Below are positions 50,949-60,663 of a stretch of DNA of 64,000 nt, in pieces. Within the stretch, counting starts at the first letter, position 1. Every line of letters starts with the position of its first letter. The notes beneath the pieces are model-generated. The model had not been told where the DNA came from. It saw only the letters and a list, made by a program, of their open reading frames with translations, and did no database searches. The translations under genes were made by a program, and so were the position numbers. The DNA comes from Flavobacterium aquariorum (lineage in GTDB: Bacteria > Bacteroidota > Bacteroidia > Flavobacteriales > Flavobacteriaceae). The stretch covers positions 211,611 to 275,610 of the forward strand of contig NZ_QKXH01000008.1 in assembly GCF_003254745.1 (NCBI RefSeq), written 5' to 3'.

Positions 50949-53291
50949 ATGAAATTTAAATTATTCACACTTTTCCTATTGAGTTTTATAGGAATTGCAC
51001 AAGCCGAAAACCCCGGTGTTATTTCGGGAAAAGTAACAAACAAAGAAACAAACCAGCCTGTACAATTTGCTTCAATAGTAATAAAAGATGCCGGAAAAGT
51101 TATTACTGGAATTGTCGCTGACGAAAATGGCTCTTTTTCGATAAAAAACTTAGAGCTGAAAAAGTTCACTTTAGAAGTAGAATTCATTGGTTACAAAAAA
51201 TATTCCACCACTTTTGAATTGAGTTCGGCAAAAAAAAGCTCTACTATAGAAATTCTTTTGGAGGAAGAAGCTACAGAACTCCAATCGGTTGATATCGTCA
51301 AAGAACATTCTTTAATTGAACAAAAAACAGATCGAAAAATTATCAATGTGGGTAAAGATCTATTGAGTGCAGGAGCAACTGCTGCCGAAATCATGAATAA
51401 TATTCCCTCTGTAAGCGTCGATCCTCAAACTAATGCCGTAAGCCTTAGAGGAAACTCCAATGTTCGCGTTTTTGTAGATGGCAAACCTAGTACGGTAGAT
51501 CCTGCTCAATTATTGCAACAAATCCCATCCACTTCCATCAAACAAATTGAATTAATTACCAACCCATCGGCCAAATACAATCCCGAAGGAATGAGTGGAA
51601 TTATCAATATTGTTTTAAACAAAAATGCCAAAATAGGTTTTAATGGAAGCGTCAACACTGGCGTAACCATTGGAGAAACTCCAAAATCGAATTCCTCTTT
51701 TGACATGAATTACCGTAATGGGAAAGTGAATATGTATGCCAATTATGGTTTAACTACTGGTAAACATCACAATCATGGACAAGTAGAAACATTTGATGAC
51801 AATGGAGCTATTGAGAATACTCAAAAATTTGATTTTTCGAACGAGAACACAGCGCACTTAGCCAAAGTAGGGCTCGACTTTTATTTGAATGACTACAACA
51901 CCATTTCTGTCTATACAACTCAAAACATCAGTGATGAAAATGGAAAATCTCAAGTAAATGTAGATTTTTCAGCCCCTACTGAACCAAGTATCAATCAATT
52001 ATTGGACACTAAAAACGACAATTACACGCAAACCTATAATTTAGATTACAAGAAAAAATTCAAGAAAGAAGGACATACACTTGAATTTGAAGGCAATTAC
52101 AGCAATAACGATAATACAGAAAATAGTGTATTCAACACTCCTAAAACCAATGATATCACCAACAAAGGAGAAAATGTTTTACTAAATTTAGATTACACGA
52201 ATCCTTTGACGGAAACCATCAAACTAGAAGCAGGATTAGAAACCCGAATTGAAAACACCAAAAACAACTTCCTTTTGGATGGTGCTTATAATTCAAATTT
52301 CAATTACGAAAGAAATATTTACTCTGCCTATACCACTATCTCAAAACAGTGGAAAAAATGGAATGCACAAGTTGGAGCTCGTTTTGAAAAATACAACGCC
52401 GATGCTTTATTCAAAAAAGTAAATGAAGCCGATGGTACTTTTAATGATAATTTATTCACGGTGTATCCATCCGGTTTTTTAAATTATGCCCCAAATGAAA
52501 ATGATTCCTTTAATTTTAGTGTTTCAAAACGTGTGGACAGACCGAGTATTGACCAAGTAAATCCAATACGTGAATGGAGTACTCCTTTGATAGACTCGGA
52601 AGGTAATCCAGAATTGTCTCCGCAATTCACCAACTCGGTTGAATTAAATTATACCCGAAAAACCAAAATAGGTTCTATAACATCAGGAGTGTTTTACCGT
52701 CAAATCAATGACGAGATTTCAAGAACCATTTATGAGAATCCAAACGATTCTGAAAGACAAATTTTATCTTATGCCAATGTGGGAGATAACAACGCTTTTG
52801 GAGTAGAACTTTCTGGAAATCTAGATTTTACAAAATGGTATACTGCAAACATTAGTTTTGATGTATATAACAAAAAAACAAAAGGTTACGTTGAAATGGA
52901 TTATATAGAAGTAGATGTTACTACTTTTAACTCTCGTATAAGCAACACATTCAAAGCCAATAAAAATTTGCGCTTTCAATTGACAGGAATGTACCGCGGT
53001 GAAGATTTAGGATTGCAATTCCTAAGAAAACCGATGTGGAGAGTTGATTTAGGTTCGAGTCTAACGGTACTTAAAGGTAGCGGAACAATAACTGCCAGAG
53101 TAACTGACTTATTTGACAGTATGCATTTTGCATTTGATGCCACAAAACCCAAAATACAAACTGGTGAATTCCATTGGGAAAGTCAAACTGCTTATGTCGG
53201 ATTTAATTATCGTTTTGGAACTGGAAAAAACAAAGCAATTCAAAGAAAAGAAAGAGATAAAAATGAAACCCAAGGAAGTGGCGGGTTTTAA
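50949..53291 (+). CDS. TonB-dependent receptor / outer membrane beta-barrel family protein
   Basis: This 780-residue protein has a signal peptide (1-19), a carboxypeptidase-regulatory-like beta-sandwich (about 24-105, VISGKVTNKETNQPVQF), a plug domain (about 125-215, with SVSLRGNSNVRVFVDGKPS and SAKYNPEGMSGIINIVLNK) and a C-terminal barrel of about 550 residues (OMP_b-brl_3 type) ending at NYRFGTGKN. The last 20 residues are a charged tail rather than a terminal aromatic. It is not paired with a SusD-like gene, so a polysaccharide role is not indicated. The substrate is unknown. It is monocistronic and ends in a strong terminator. Confidence 0.92.
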   Translation: MKFKLFTLFLLSFIGIAQAENPGVISGKVTNKETNQPVQFASIVIKDAGKVITGIVADENGSFSIKNLELKKFTLEVEFIGYKKYSTTFELSSAKKSSTIEILLEEEATELQSVDIVKEHSLIEQKTDRKIINVGKDLLSAGATAAEIMNNIPSVSVDPQTNAVSLRGNSNVRVFVDGKPSTVDPAQLLQQIPSTSIKQIELITNPSAKYNPEGMSGIINIVLNKNAKIGFNGSVNTGVTIGETPKSNSSFDMNYRNGKVNMYANYGLTTGKHHNHGQVETFDDNGAIENTQKFDFSNENTAHLAKVGLDFYLNDYNTISVYTTQNISDENGKSQVNVDFSAPTEPSINQLLDTKNDNYTQTYNLDYKKKFKKEGHTLEFEGNYSNNDNTENSVFNTPKTNDITNKGENVLLNLDYTNPLTETIKLEAGLETRIENTKNNFLLDGAYNSNFNYERNIYSAYTTISKQWKKWNAQVGARFEKYNADALFKKVNEADGTFNDNLFTVYPSGFLNYAPNENDSFNFSVSKRVDRPSIDQVNPIREWSTPLIDSEGNPELSPQFTNSVELNYTRKTKIGSITSGVFYRQINDEISRTIYENPNDSERQILSYANVGDNNAFGVELSGNLDFTKWYTANISFDVYNKKTKGYVEMDYIEVDVTTFNSRISNTFKANKNLRFQLTGMYRGEDLGLQFLRKPMWRVDLGSSLTVLKGSGTITARVTDLFDSMHFAFDATKPKIQTGEFHWESQTAYVGFNYRFGTGKNKAIQRKERDKNETQGSGGF

Positions 53292-53322
53292 AGATTAGTT
53301 TTAATAATTAGGTTGCAAAAAG

Positions 53323-53358
53323 AAGAAACCCCAGAGAATGCCAACTCTGGGGTTTCTT
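53323..53358. terminator. Terminator after receptor gene
   Basis: A perfect 14-bp stem AAGAAACCCCAGAG/CTCTGGGGTTTCTT with an 8-base loop, in the convergent gap with fabH. The T run after it is short. Confidence 0.8.
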
Positions 53359-53434
53359 ATGTTTAAAAAGACTGCTATTGAGAACTTATTTCGATACTTC
53401 AATTATCAATTTCCAGAACCAACAACAAAATATA

Positions 53435-54442
53435 TTACCATTTAATAATAGCACTTGCCCAAGTAAATCCACTCCCAAAAGCAGCTAAAACCACCGTATC
53501 GCCTGATTTTATTTTTCCTTGTTCCCAAGCTTCGGTCAAGGCAATTGGAATAGAAGCCGCAGTTGTGTTTCCATACTTTTGGATATTATTATGCACTTGA
53601 TCGTCATTCAATCCAAATTTCTTTTGTATAAACTGTGAAATTCTTAGATTGGCTTGATGCGGAATCAACATATCTATATCTGAGACCTGCAAATTATTAG
53701 CTTCCAAACCTTCGTTTATTACCTCGGCAAAACGAACTACTGCATTTTTAAATACAAATTGCCCATTCATATAAGGAAAATAACTTTCGTCGTTAGGATC
53801 ATTGTCAGCGATAATATCAGTTACCCAACGTGCACCCATTCCCGGAGCTGTCAAAGCCAATTCTTCGGCATGAATTCCTTCAGAATGTAGATGAGTTGAT
53901 AGAATTCCTTTAGACAAATCTTCTTCCCTGCTCAAAACAGCGGCTCCTGCTCCATCTCCAAAAATTACAGAAACTCCTCTTCCGCGTGTTGTCATATCCA
54001 ATCCCGTAGAATGAACCTCAGATCCTATTACAAGAATATTTTTATACATCCCCGTTTTGATATATTGATCGGCAACCGAAATAGCATAAACAAATCCAGA
54101 ACATTGATTACGTACATCTAACGCTCCAACGGTTCTCAATCCTAAATCACGTTGCACCAAAACCCCTGGTCCTGGAAAATAGTAATCCGGACTTAATGTT
54201 GCAAAAACAACAAAATCAATATCTTCTGCAGCAACACCCGAACGCTCCATAGCAATTTTTGCAGCTTTTACACCCATTGAAGTTGTTGTATCTTCTCCGC
54301 GAATGATATGTCTTCTTTCCTGAATTCCTGTTCTTTCTTGAATCCATTCATCATTTGTGTCAATGATTTTAGACAAATCATCATTAGTCACTACATTATC
54401 TGGGACATAATATCCCAATCCCGTTATTTTTGAATGGTACAT
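53435..54442 (-). CDS. fabH: Beta-ketoacyl-ACP synthase III
   Basis: FabH starts fatty acid synthesis by condensing acyl-CoA with malonyl-ACP; in Bacteroidota branched primers are common. The 335-residue thiolase-fold protein has the catalytic cysteine in VRNQCSGFVYA near residue 116, the histidine in IPHQANLRI near residue 258 and the asparagine in YGNTTAASIP. Other fatty-acid genes are not next to it. A second FabH may exist elsewhere in the genome. An exact TAAATTTG lies 30 bases upstream, with TTG 16 bases before it. Confidence 0.95.
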   Translation of the reverse strand: MYHSKITGLGYYVPDNVVTNDDLSKIIDTNDEWIQERTGIQERRHIIRGEDTTTSMGVKAAKIAMERSGVAAEDIDFVVFATLSPDYYFPGPGVLVQRDLGLRTVGALDVRNQCSGFVYAISVADQYIKTGMYKNILVIGSEVHSTGLDMTTRGRGVSVIFGDGAGAAVLSREEDLSKGILSTHLHSEGIHAEELALTAPGMGARWVTDIIADNDPNDESYFPYMNGQFVFKNAVVRFAEVINEGLEANNLQVSDIDMLIPHQANLRISQFIQKKFGLNDDQVHNNIQKYGNTTAASIPIALTEAWEQGKIKSGDTVVLAAFGSGFTWASAIIKW

Positions 54443-54471
54443 ATTTTAGTATTTTATTAAAATCAAGGTTG

Positions 54472-54498
54472 CAAATTTAAATATCTTTTAAAAAACAA
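54472..54498 (-). promoter_or_regulatory. Bacteroidota-type promoter of fabH
   Basis: On the minus strand TTG (54496-54498) precedes TAAATTTG (54472-54479) by 16 bases, one less than the usual minimum. Confidence 0.5.
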
Positions 54499-54578
54499 GA
54501 ACACAATATAGTCTTTTTTTAGATATCTGTAGTTTTGTCTAACTATTTTAAATCTAACAGTAATTTTGAATCTTGCGA

Positions 54579-55523
54579 TTAGATAATTTTCAAGGTAACT
54601 TCTTGATTGTATTCTAGAGCAGTTTCATGTTCAAAAAAAATGGCTTTTCTATCAAAAGCAGCCTTTATCAAATAGCGGCTACCTTTAAAAAAAGATTGCT
54701 TTACAACTGCTTTCATAGATCCGTTTGCATCTACTTTTAACTGATGTGGATATAATAATATAATTTCATCTTCTCCTTCTATTGGCATTAATTGTGACAA
54801 TTTCAGTTCATTTACTTCGCCAAAAAGTGACGCTACATATTTATTCAACGGATAATTATAGACATCTGCCGAAGGCCCTTTTTCCATAATTCTCCCTTGA
54901 TGCAAAACTATTGTTTCATCAGAGAAAGAAAGTGCATCAACACTGTCGTGGGTTGCAATAAAACAGGTAATTCCTTTTTTCTTCAGATAGGCGAACAGGT
55001 TTCTGCGCAAAGCATTTTTTCTAAAATTATCGATGTGGCTAAAAGGTTCATCCAGTAACAATACTTCTGGTTCCAAAGCCAAAACTCTAGCCAATGCTAC
55101 ACGTTGCTGTTGTCCTCCACTCAATAATTTGGCTTTCACATTGGCAAATTCGGTCATTTCAACCATTTCCAGTAATTCTTGAATACGCAGTTTTTTTAAG
55201 GGCAAAAAACCATTGGAAAGAAACTTACCTACATTTTCGGCTACCGTTTCATAAGGCATCAAATCAAAATCTTGCGCCAAATATTTCATAAATGGCATTC
55301 CTGGAATCAAATTATATTTAGGTCCACGAATCTCCGTTTCATTATAAAAAATGTGCCCTTCATTTAGGTCATACATACCATAAATAAGTTTTAAAAGGGT
55401 ACTTTTTCCACAACCACTTTCTCCAAGAATAGCTATATTCTGTCCTTTAGCAACTGTGAAATCCACATTCTGAATAATGATTTTTTCGGTATATCCGAAT
55501 GAAATATTTTGAATTTGAAGCAT
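54579..55523 (-). CDS. Stand-alone ABC transporter ATP-binding protein
   Basis: This 314-residue ATPase has Walker A GESGCGKST near residue 34, the Q-loop, the signature LSGGQQQRVALARVL near residue 136, Walker B VLLLDEPFSHID and the H-loop histidine in FIATHDS. A C-terminal domain of about 80 residues resembles the TOBE/regulatory part of Fbp- or Pot-type ATPases. No permease or binding protein is adjacent, so the transported substrate is unknown. A TATATTTG -7 element lies 26 bases before the ATG. Confidence 0.92.
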   Translation of the reverse strand: MLQIQNISFGYTEKIIIQNVDFTVAKGQNIAILGESGCGKSTLLKLIYGMYDLNEGHIFYNETEIRGPKYNLIPGMPFMKYLAQDFDLMPYETVAENVGKFLSNGFLPLKKLRIQELLEMVEMTEFANVKAKLLSGGQQQRVALARVLALEPEVLLLDEPFSHIDNFRKNALRRNLFAYLKKKGITCFIATHDSVDALSFSDETIVLHQGRIMEKGPSADVYNYPLNKYVASLFGEVNELKLSQLMPIEGEDEIILLYPHQLKVDANGSMKAVVKQSFFKGSRYLIKAAFDRKAIFFEHETALEYNQEVTLKII

Positions 55524-55548
55524 TCTATAACATTAAAATTTGAGAGAA

Positions 55549-55556
55549 CAAATATA
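55549..55556 (-). promoter_or_regulatory. Putative -7 element TATATTTG for ABC ATPase gene
   Basis: An exact TAnnTTTG match 26 bases before the ATG on the minus strand. No -33 TTG at the expected spacing. Confidence 0.5.
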
Positions 55557-55682
55557 GTTTCTTTAGCAAAAAGAATACACTATATACTCTTAGAATTTAC
55601 TGTTAAATAAAGAAAAAAAGAATGTTTTATTACGGTAAATTCTAGGAGTATATAATATTCGTTTATAATTGATTTATATCCA

Positions 55683-55716
55683 AAAAAAAACTGCTTCATA
55701 ATAAAGCAGTTTTTTT
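55683..55716 (-). terminator. Terminator after OmpA-family gene
   Basis: AAAAAAACTGCTT pairs with AAGCAGTTTTTTT around a 7-base loop and ends the minus-strand OmpA lipoprotein transcript. Confidence 0.85.
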
Positions 55717-55736
55717 AAACATCATGAGATTAATCT

Positions 55737-56420
55737 CTATTGTTTACTTTTGGCATCTTCAATCATTTTTTCATTTGCAGTAATGGCAAATTCCACACGA
55801 CGGTTTTGGCTCTGGCCTTCTTTAGTGTCATTTGATGCAATTGGATCTGCAATTCCATGACCAGAAGTTTTGAAACGGCTAGCCACCAATCCTTTTGAGA
55901 TTAAATACATTTTTACCGATTCGGCTCTTTTTTGAGAAAGTGTCAAGTTATACTCTGGTTTCCCAGTATTGTCCGTATAACCAAAAATTTCAATATTAGT
56001 ATCTGCATAAGAATTAAACACAGGCACTAATTTGTCTAAGTTCGCTTTGGCTTGAGCGGTCAAAGTAGATTTATTCACATCAAAACGAACTGCATTTTCA
56101 TTCAAAACCAGACGAATTCCTTCCCCAACTCTTTCAACATCAGCTCCAGGCAAGGCTTGGTCTATTTCTCTAGCTTGCTTATCCATACTATTACCAATCA
56201 AAGCTCCGGTTCCTCCTCCTACAGCAGCACCGATGGCAGCACCAGCAGCAGTTCCAAGCTTAGTATTGTTACCGATAATTGCTCCAAGAACTCCACCCGC
56301 AACTGCACCTATTCCTGCTCCTTTTTGTGTGTTATTAGCATTCTTTACAGAATCACAACCCGTAAAAAGAAAACTCAACACCAATAAACTACTTAATCCT
56401 AAAATCGTTATTTTTTTCAT
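55737..56420 (-). CDS. OmpA-family peptidoglycan-binding lipoprotein with glycine zipper
   Basis: This 227-residue lipoprotein has the lipobox LFTGC (Cys near residue 22), a glycine-zipper segment rich in Gly and Ala (about 35-78, AGIGAVAGGVLGAIIG) and a C-terminal OmpA domain (about 105-215) with NIEIFGYTDNTG, LSQKRAESV and SQNRRVEFAI, which bind diaminopimelate. It probably anchors the outer membrane to peptidoglycan. The layout resembles YiaD. It lies 20 bases after the lipocalin-like gene on the same strand, so the two are probably co-transcribed. Confidence 0.93.
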   Translation of the reverse strand: MKKITILGLSSLLVLSFLFTGCDSVKNANNTQKGAGIGAVAGGVLGAIIGNNTKLGTAAGAAIGAAVGGGTGALIGNSMDKQAREIDQALPGADVERVGEGIRLVLNENAVRFDVNKSTLTAQAKANLDKLVPVFNSYADTNIEIFGYTDNTGKPEYNLTLSQKRAESVKMYLISKGLVASRFKTSGHGIADPIASNDTKEGQSQNRRVEFAITANEKMIEDAKSKQ

Positions 56421-56440
56421 CTTATTTTATATATTATAAA

Positions 56441-56950
56441 TTAGTTAACTTTTTGAAATTGGTAAACAACATCAGTAGGTTTGTTACCTACATTTATTTT
56501 ATCAATCAATTCAAATGAAGTTTCTGTTTGGTTTCGAACTCCTAAAACAAAACCGGTTTTTACTTTTTTAGACTTCAATCCTTCGTCTAAAATCTTTAGA
56601 ACAAACTGCCCTTCTTTATTCACATACCACGTGATATCAGATGTAAAAGCAGTACAACTAGGGCTGTTCAAAGTCATATTCCCTTTATTATTGTTTGAAA
56701 TAAATTTCCAAGTACTTCCTACAAAACATTTTGAATCAGCAAGATTAAAAGAATTTACTTTAATATAATCAGACCCTGGATAACTAACATTCGTAATTTG
56801 CCAATTTCCTTTTATCGCTACCTGAGAAGTCCTGTCTAATTTTGTCATAGGAGCGTTAGAAACTGGCTCCGGTGCAGCAGCGGCAGTAGACGCAGATTTA
56901 CATGCAAAAACCAAAATGGCCATTGTACATATTAAAAGAATTTTTCTCAT
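56441..56950 (-). CDS. Lipocalin-like lipoprotein
   Basis: This 169-residue protein has the lipobox LVFAC (Cys near residue 17) after MRKILLICTMAI, then an Ala-rich linker. The domain that follows (GNWQITNVSYPGSDYIKVN, CFVGSTWKFISNNNKG) is typical of Bacteroidota lipocalin-like stress or envelope lipoproteins. I start it at ATG 56950; an upstream in-frame ATG at 56989 would put 13 residues before the signal. A TATCTTTG -7 element lies 29 bases upstream. Ligand unknown. Confidence 0.83.
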   Translation of the reverse strand: MRKILLICTMAILVFACKSASTAAAAPEPVSNAPMTKLDRTSQVAIKGNWQITNVSYPGSDYIKVNSFNLADSKCFVGSTWKFISNNNKGNMTLNSPSCTAFTSDITWYVNKEGQFVLKILDEGLKSKKVKTGFVLGVRNQTETSFELIDKINVGNKPTDVVYQFQKVN

Positions 56951-56978
56951 TTTTTTCAATTTTAAATTAATGTAAGTA

Positions 56979-56986
56979 CAAAGATA
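56979..56986 (-). promoter_or_regulatory. Putative -7 element TATCTTTG for lipocalin-like gene
   Basis: An exact TAnnTTTG match 29 bases before the chosen ATG, which also argues against the upstream ATG at 56989. Confidence 0.5.
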
Positions 56987-57118
56987 CATATGAAATTTAT
57001 TAAAATTTATTTTTTTATTTATATAATTTACTTACGACAATTTGTCACTCCCAGAACAATTGGTACTCTATTTGAAAGTTACTTTAACCGATTGTAAAAC
57101 CATTAATAAATATAAAAT

Positions 57119-59005
57119 ATGACAACAGGTAAAATTAATGTTTCGGTTGAAAACATCTTTCCCTTAATCAAGAAGTTTCTTTATAGTGATCACGAAATTT
57201 TCTTGCGTGAATTGATTTCAAACGGAACCGATGCAACTTTAAAACTAAAACACCTTACCAGTATTGGTGAAGCCAAGGTTGAATATGGTTCTCCGATTAT
57301 TGAAATTAAAATTGACAAAGAAGGTAAAAAACTCCACATCATTGACCAAGGATTGGGAATGACTGCCGATGAAGTTGAAAAATACATCAATCAGGTAGCT
57401 TTTTCTGGTGCTGAGGAATTCTTGGACAAATACAAAGATTCTGCCAAAGATTCAGGAATTATTGGTCATTTTGGACTTGGTTTCTATTCTGCTTTTATGG
57501 TTGCGGAAAAAGTGGAAATCATTACCAAATCATACAAAGACGAACCAGCAGCGCACTGGACCTGTGACGGAAGCCCTGAGTTTACTCTTGAGCCAGCTGA
57601 CAAAACTTCTAGAGGTACTGAAATTATTTTACACATCGCCGATGACTCGCTAGAGTTTTTGGAAGAATTTAAAATTTCAGGCTTGTTGAGTAAATATAAT
57701 AAGTTCATGCCTATTCCAATTAAATTTGGAACAAAAACCCAGACACTTCCTAAACCGGAAGATGCTCCAGAAGATTACAAGCCGGAAACAATTGAAGTTG
57801 ACAACATTGTTAATAATCCAAACCCAGCTTGGACAAAACAACCAACAGAATTATCGGATGCTGATTACAAAGATTTCTATCATGAAATGTATCCAATGCA
57901 ATTTGAGGAACCACTATTCCATATTCATTTGAATGTAGATTATCCTTTCAATTTAACAGGTATTCTATATTTCCCAAAATTAAGCGGTGATCTTCAAATT
58001 CAGAAAGACAAAATCCAATTGTACCAAAATCAAGTATACGTGACAGATAATGTAGAAGGAATTGTACCTGAATTCTTGATGATGCTTCGTGGTGTTGTTG
58101 ATTCTCCAGATATTCCTTTAAATGTTTCTCGTTCAGGATTACAGGCTGATGGCGCGGTTAAGAAAATATCCAACTATATCACCCGTAAAGTTGCCGATAA
58201 ATTGAAATCTTTGTTCAATGAAAACAGAGAAGATTTCGAAAAAAAATGGAATGATATCAAAATCGTTTTGGAATACGGAATGCTTTCAGAGGATAAATTC
58301 TACGAAAAAGCGGGAGCCTTTGTATTGTACCCAACTGTTGACGACACTTATTTTACTCTTGAAGAATTAAAAGAGAAAATAAAAGAAAAGCAAACAGATA
58401 AAGACGGAAAACTGGTTGTTTTATATGCGGGAAATAAAGAAGCACAACACTCTTATATCGAAATCGCGAAAGACAAAGGATACGAAGTATTGCTTTTGGA
58501 CTCTCCAATCATCTCGCATTTAATTCAAAAAATTGAAGGCGATAACAGCGGATTGCATTTTGTTCGTGTCGATTCAGATCATATTGATAATCTAATCAAG
58601 AAAGAAGACGCAGCTATTTCCAAATTATCTGACGAAGAAAAAGAAAGCCTAAAAACTGTTCTTGAAACTATCGTCCCAAAACAAACCTACACTGTGCAAC
58701 TTGAAGCTTTAGACAGCGAAGCAGCTCCATTTATCATCACGCAACCAGAATTCATGCGTAGAATGAAAGAAATGAGTCAAACTGGTGGTGGCGGAATGTT
58801 CGGAATGGGAAATATGCCAGAAATGTACAATTTGGTTGTTAATACCAATTCTGATTTGGCTACCAGCATTTTAAACAACAAAGACAAATCAGCTCAAGAA
58901 AGCTTAGTAAAACAAGCTTTAGATTTGGCCAAATTATCACAAAACTTATTAAAAGGAGAAGCTTTGACTGCTTTTGTCAAAAGAAGTTTCGATTTGATCA
59001 AATAA
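57119..59005 (+). CDS. htpG: Molecular chaperone HtpG (Hsp90)
   Basis: HtpG is the bacterial Hsp90, an ATP-dependent dimeric chaperone. The 628-residue protein has the GHKL ATPase motifs ELISNGTDA near residue 34, DQGLGMTADEV near residue 79 and GHFGLGFYSAF near residue 118, then the middle domain with SRSGLQADGAVKKI near residue 339 and a C-terminal dimerisation domain. A Gly/Met-rich loop (TGGGGMFGMGNMPEMY) lies near residue 560. No CIRCE or clear heat-shock element is visible in the upstream region. Confidence 0.97.
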   Translation: MTTGKINVSVENIFPLIKKFLYSDHEIFLRELISNGTDATLKLKHLTSIGEAKVEYGSPIIEIKIDKEGKKLHIIDQGLGMTADEVEKYINQVAFSGAEEFLDKYKDSAKDSGIIGHFGLGFYSAFMVAEKVEIITKSYKDEPAAHWTCDGSPEFTLEPADKTSRGTEIILHIADDSLEFLEEFKISGLLSKYNKFMPIPIKFGTKTQTLPKPEDAPEDYKPETIEVDNIVNNPNPAWTKQPTELSDADYKDFYHEMYPMQFEEPLFHIHLNVDYPFNLTGILYFPKLSGDLQIQKDKIQLYQNQVYVTDNVEGIVPEFLMMLRGVVDSPDIPLNVSRSGLQADGAVKKISNYITRKVADKLKSLFNENREDFEKKWNDIKIVLEYGMLSEDKFYEKAGAFVLYPTVDDTYFTLEELKEKIKEKQTDKDGKLVVLYAGNKEAQHSYIEIAKDKGYEVLLLDSPIISHLIQKIEGDNSGLHFVRVDSDHIDNLIKKEDAAISKLSDEEKESLKTVLETIVPKQTYTVQLEALDSEAAPFIITQPEFMRRMKEMSQTGGGGMFGMGNMPEMYNLVVNTNSDLATSILNNKDKSAQESLVKQALDLAKLSQNLLKGEALTAFVKRSFDLIK

Positions 59006-59351
59006 TTTTATTTCCTTTTCAAAAAAAGAGAAACAAACCTGCAAGCTTAAGTTTGCAGGTTTTTTTATTGTCAAAAATCATTGTGTTTTAGTGTCTATTT
59101 TGACAAACAACTGAGTTAATCCCCTTAAAATAAGCACCTAAAGTTCTTTTTTGTTGTTTTTTTGCTTAATTTTAAGATTTAAAGAGATAAACGAATCATT
59201 TATTTCGCTTTTTAGAATTTAACAGTCTTCGTTGCTTTCTTTAAAAACATCTCTCCTTTTTGAGAAATGAGTTCATTCCTTTATTAAAAATAGAAGCTCT
59301 GCAAACCAATTTAAACTGATTTGATTTAGAACCTAATTAAAACCTACGCTT
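59006..59351. other. 346-base gap between htpG and pYEATS gene
   Basis: It contains the htpG terminator at 59035-59067. The remaining bases are AT-rich, with several TTTTTGTTG-like runs. No promoter with both consensus elements, no RNA gene and no reading frame of note were recognised. Confidence 0.5.
59035..59067 (+). terminator. Terminator after htpG
   Basis: AAACCTGCAAGC (59035-59046) pairs with GTTTGCAGGTTT (59051-59062) over a TTAA loop, followed by T. Confidence 0.87.
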
Positions 59352-60524
59352 ATGACAAATAACGACACGGAATTAGAGAAAGAAAAAAATACAGGAAAAG
59401 AAGCTGAAACTTCAGTTTTACTCACATTATACATGGGTTTTTTTTTGGGAATGATTCCCGTTATTGGCTTTCCCATCACGATTACAGAAATGAGTGGTAA
59501 AATTCTTTTTATAGGTTTAACACTTGGAATTTCAGCTTTTATAAGTTCTTTTTTTCTGGGCACCTTATTTGGAATGCCTAGGCGAGGCAATAAAACAGGA
59601 AAAGATTATGCACTCAACAATGGCTTAATCGGAATCTCAGACTGGTTAACTAAAATAATTGTCGGTCTTATTTTGATCAATTTAAAAGAGATTCCTGGAT
59701 ATATCATTTCCTTTGCAGAATATATAAGGATAGCTGCAAAATATAACGGCCAATTATTGAATATCTATACAATTGGCATCCTTTTCTATTTCGGCTTTTT
59801 AGGTTTGTTCATCGGATACAATTATATGAGATTAGTTTTATCAAATAAATACAAGTATACCGACGACAATTTGGTCCGCAGAGAATTGGAAATTACAAAG
59901 GAAAAACTGCTTGAAGCAAAAGAAGAGAATAAACAAAAAGATAAAAAGATTATCGAGTTTCAAAGTTTGGTTCATGAAAAAGAACAATTGACCAAAGCAT
60001 TAATTGACAAGGTAAACACACCTACAATGTCTAATTCCAGCATTAAAACTGTTGCTGGAAAATTAATCAATTCTAGTGAAGCCAAAAAAGGAAAGGAAAA
60101 CATAGAATTACATTTGGATAAAATGATAGATGAAGCCAAAATGAAACTGCATAAAGGCCTAATTACTCATAATGATGACCCTCAAAAAGGACAATGGAAA
60201 TCGAACCCCATAAATAATGAACGAGAATTGAAAGCAACTGTTATTGAAGAAACCAAAGGATTGTATAAAATAAACCTCCAGATAGTTTCTACAAATCCCA
60301 AAAACAATCCATTAAAAAATGGCGATCTGGTATTATTTGCTTTGCATAATACATTTGGTGATCCACCTTTAAAGTTAGTAAAAGTAGACAAACAATTGGC
60401 CGAACTTAATTTTTATACATATAGTTCCTTTACTGTAGGCGCATTTGTAGATGATGGCACCACTGAACTGGAACTTGATTTGGCTGAACTACCAAATGTT
60501 TCCAGTCATTTTAAATCCCATTAA
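59352..60524 (+). CDS. YLATT membrane domain-coiled coil-pYEATS domain protein
   Basis: This 390-residue protein starts with about four hydrophobic helices (about 15-40, 48-72, 97-118 and 138-160). A segment GMPRRG and, further on, LIGISDWLTKIIVGL match what I know of the YLATT (YEATS-like-associating three-TM) domain. A charged coiled coil follows (about 175-220). The C-terminal 100 residues end in SFTVGAFVDDGTTELELDL and resemble the prokaryotic YEATS (pYEATS) domain. Published comparative genomics predicts pYEATS/YLATT proteins in NTP- or nucleotide-signal-regulated conflict systems. No partner gene is adjacent, so the role here is open. The gene is flanked by housekeeping genes. Confidence 0.78.
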   Translation: MTNNDTELEKEKNTGKEAETSVLLTLYMGFFLGMIPVIGFPITITEMSGKILFIGLTLGISAFISSFFLGTLFGMPRRGNKTGKDYALNNGLIGISDWLTKIIVGLILINLKEIPGYIISFAEYIRIAAKYNGQLLNIYTIGILFYFGFLGLFIGYNYMRLVLSNKYKYTDDNLVRRELEITKEKLLEAKEENKQKDKKIIEFQSLVHEKEQLTKALIDKVNTPTMSNSSIKTVAGKLINSSEAKKGKENIELHLDKMIDEAKMKLHKGLITHNDDPQKGQWKSNPINNERELKATVIEETKGLYKINLQIVSTNPKNNPLKNGDLVLFALHNTFGDPPLKLVKVDKQLAELNFYTYSSFTVGAFVDDGTTELELDLAELPNVSSHFKSH

Positions 60525-60590
60525 CTGATTGTTTTTACTACAAAAAAACAAAATATTAACATTTATTTTAATATTTAACAGTCACAACGA

Positions 60591-60619
60591 TTGATACTTC
60601 GCATAAAATAATAAATTTG
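60591..60619 (+). promoter_or_regulatory. Bacteroidota-type promoter of lipoprotein gene
   Basis: TTG (60591-60593) and TAAATTTG (60612-60619) are 18 bases apart, the best consensus match in the window. The predicted leader is about 40 bases. Confidence 0.7.
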
Positions 60620-60663
60620 CTTACCCAAATTAAATAAACCTAACCTAAAAATTATTATTTTTT

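Noticed and set aside
57006..57118. CIRCE or heat-shock operator before htpG
   Set aside because: No TTAGCACTC-N9-GAGTGCTAA-like inverted repeat is found.
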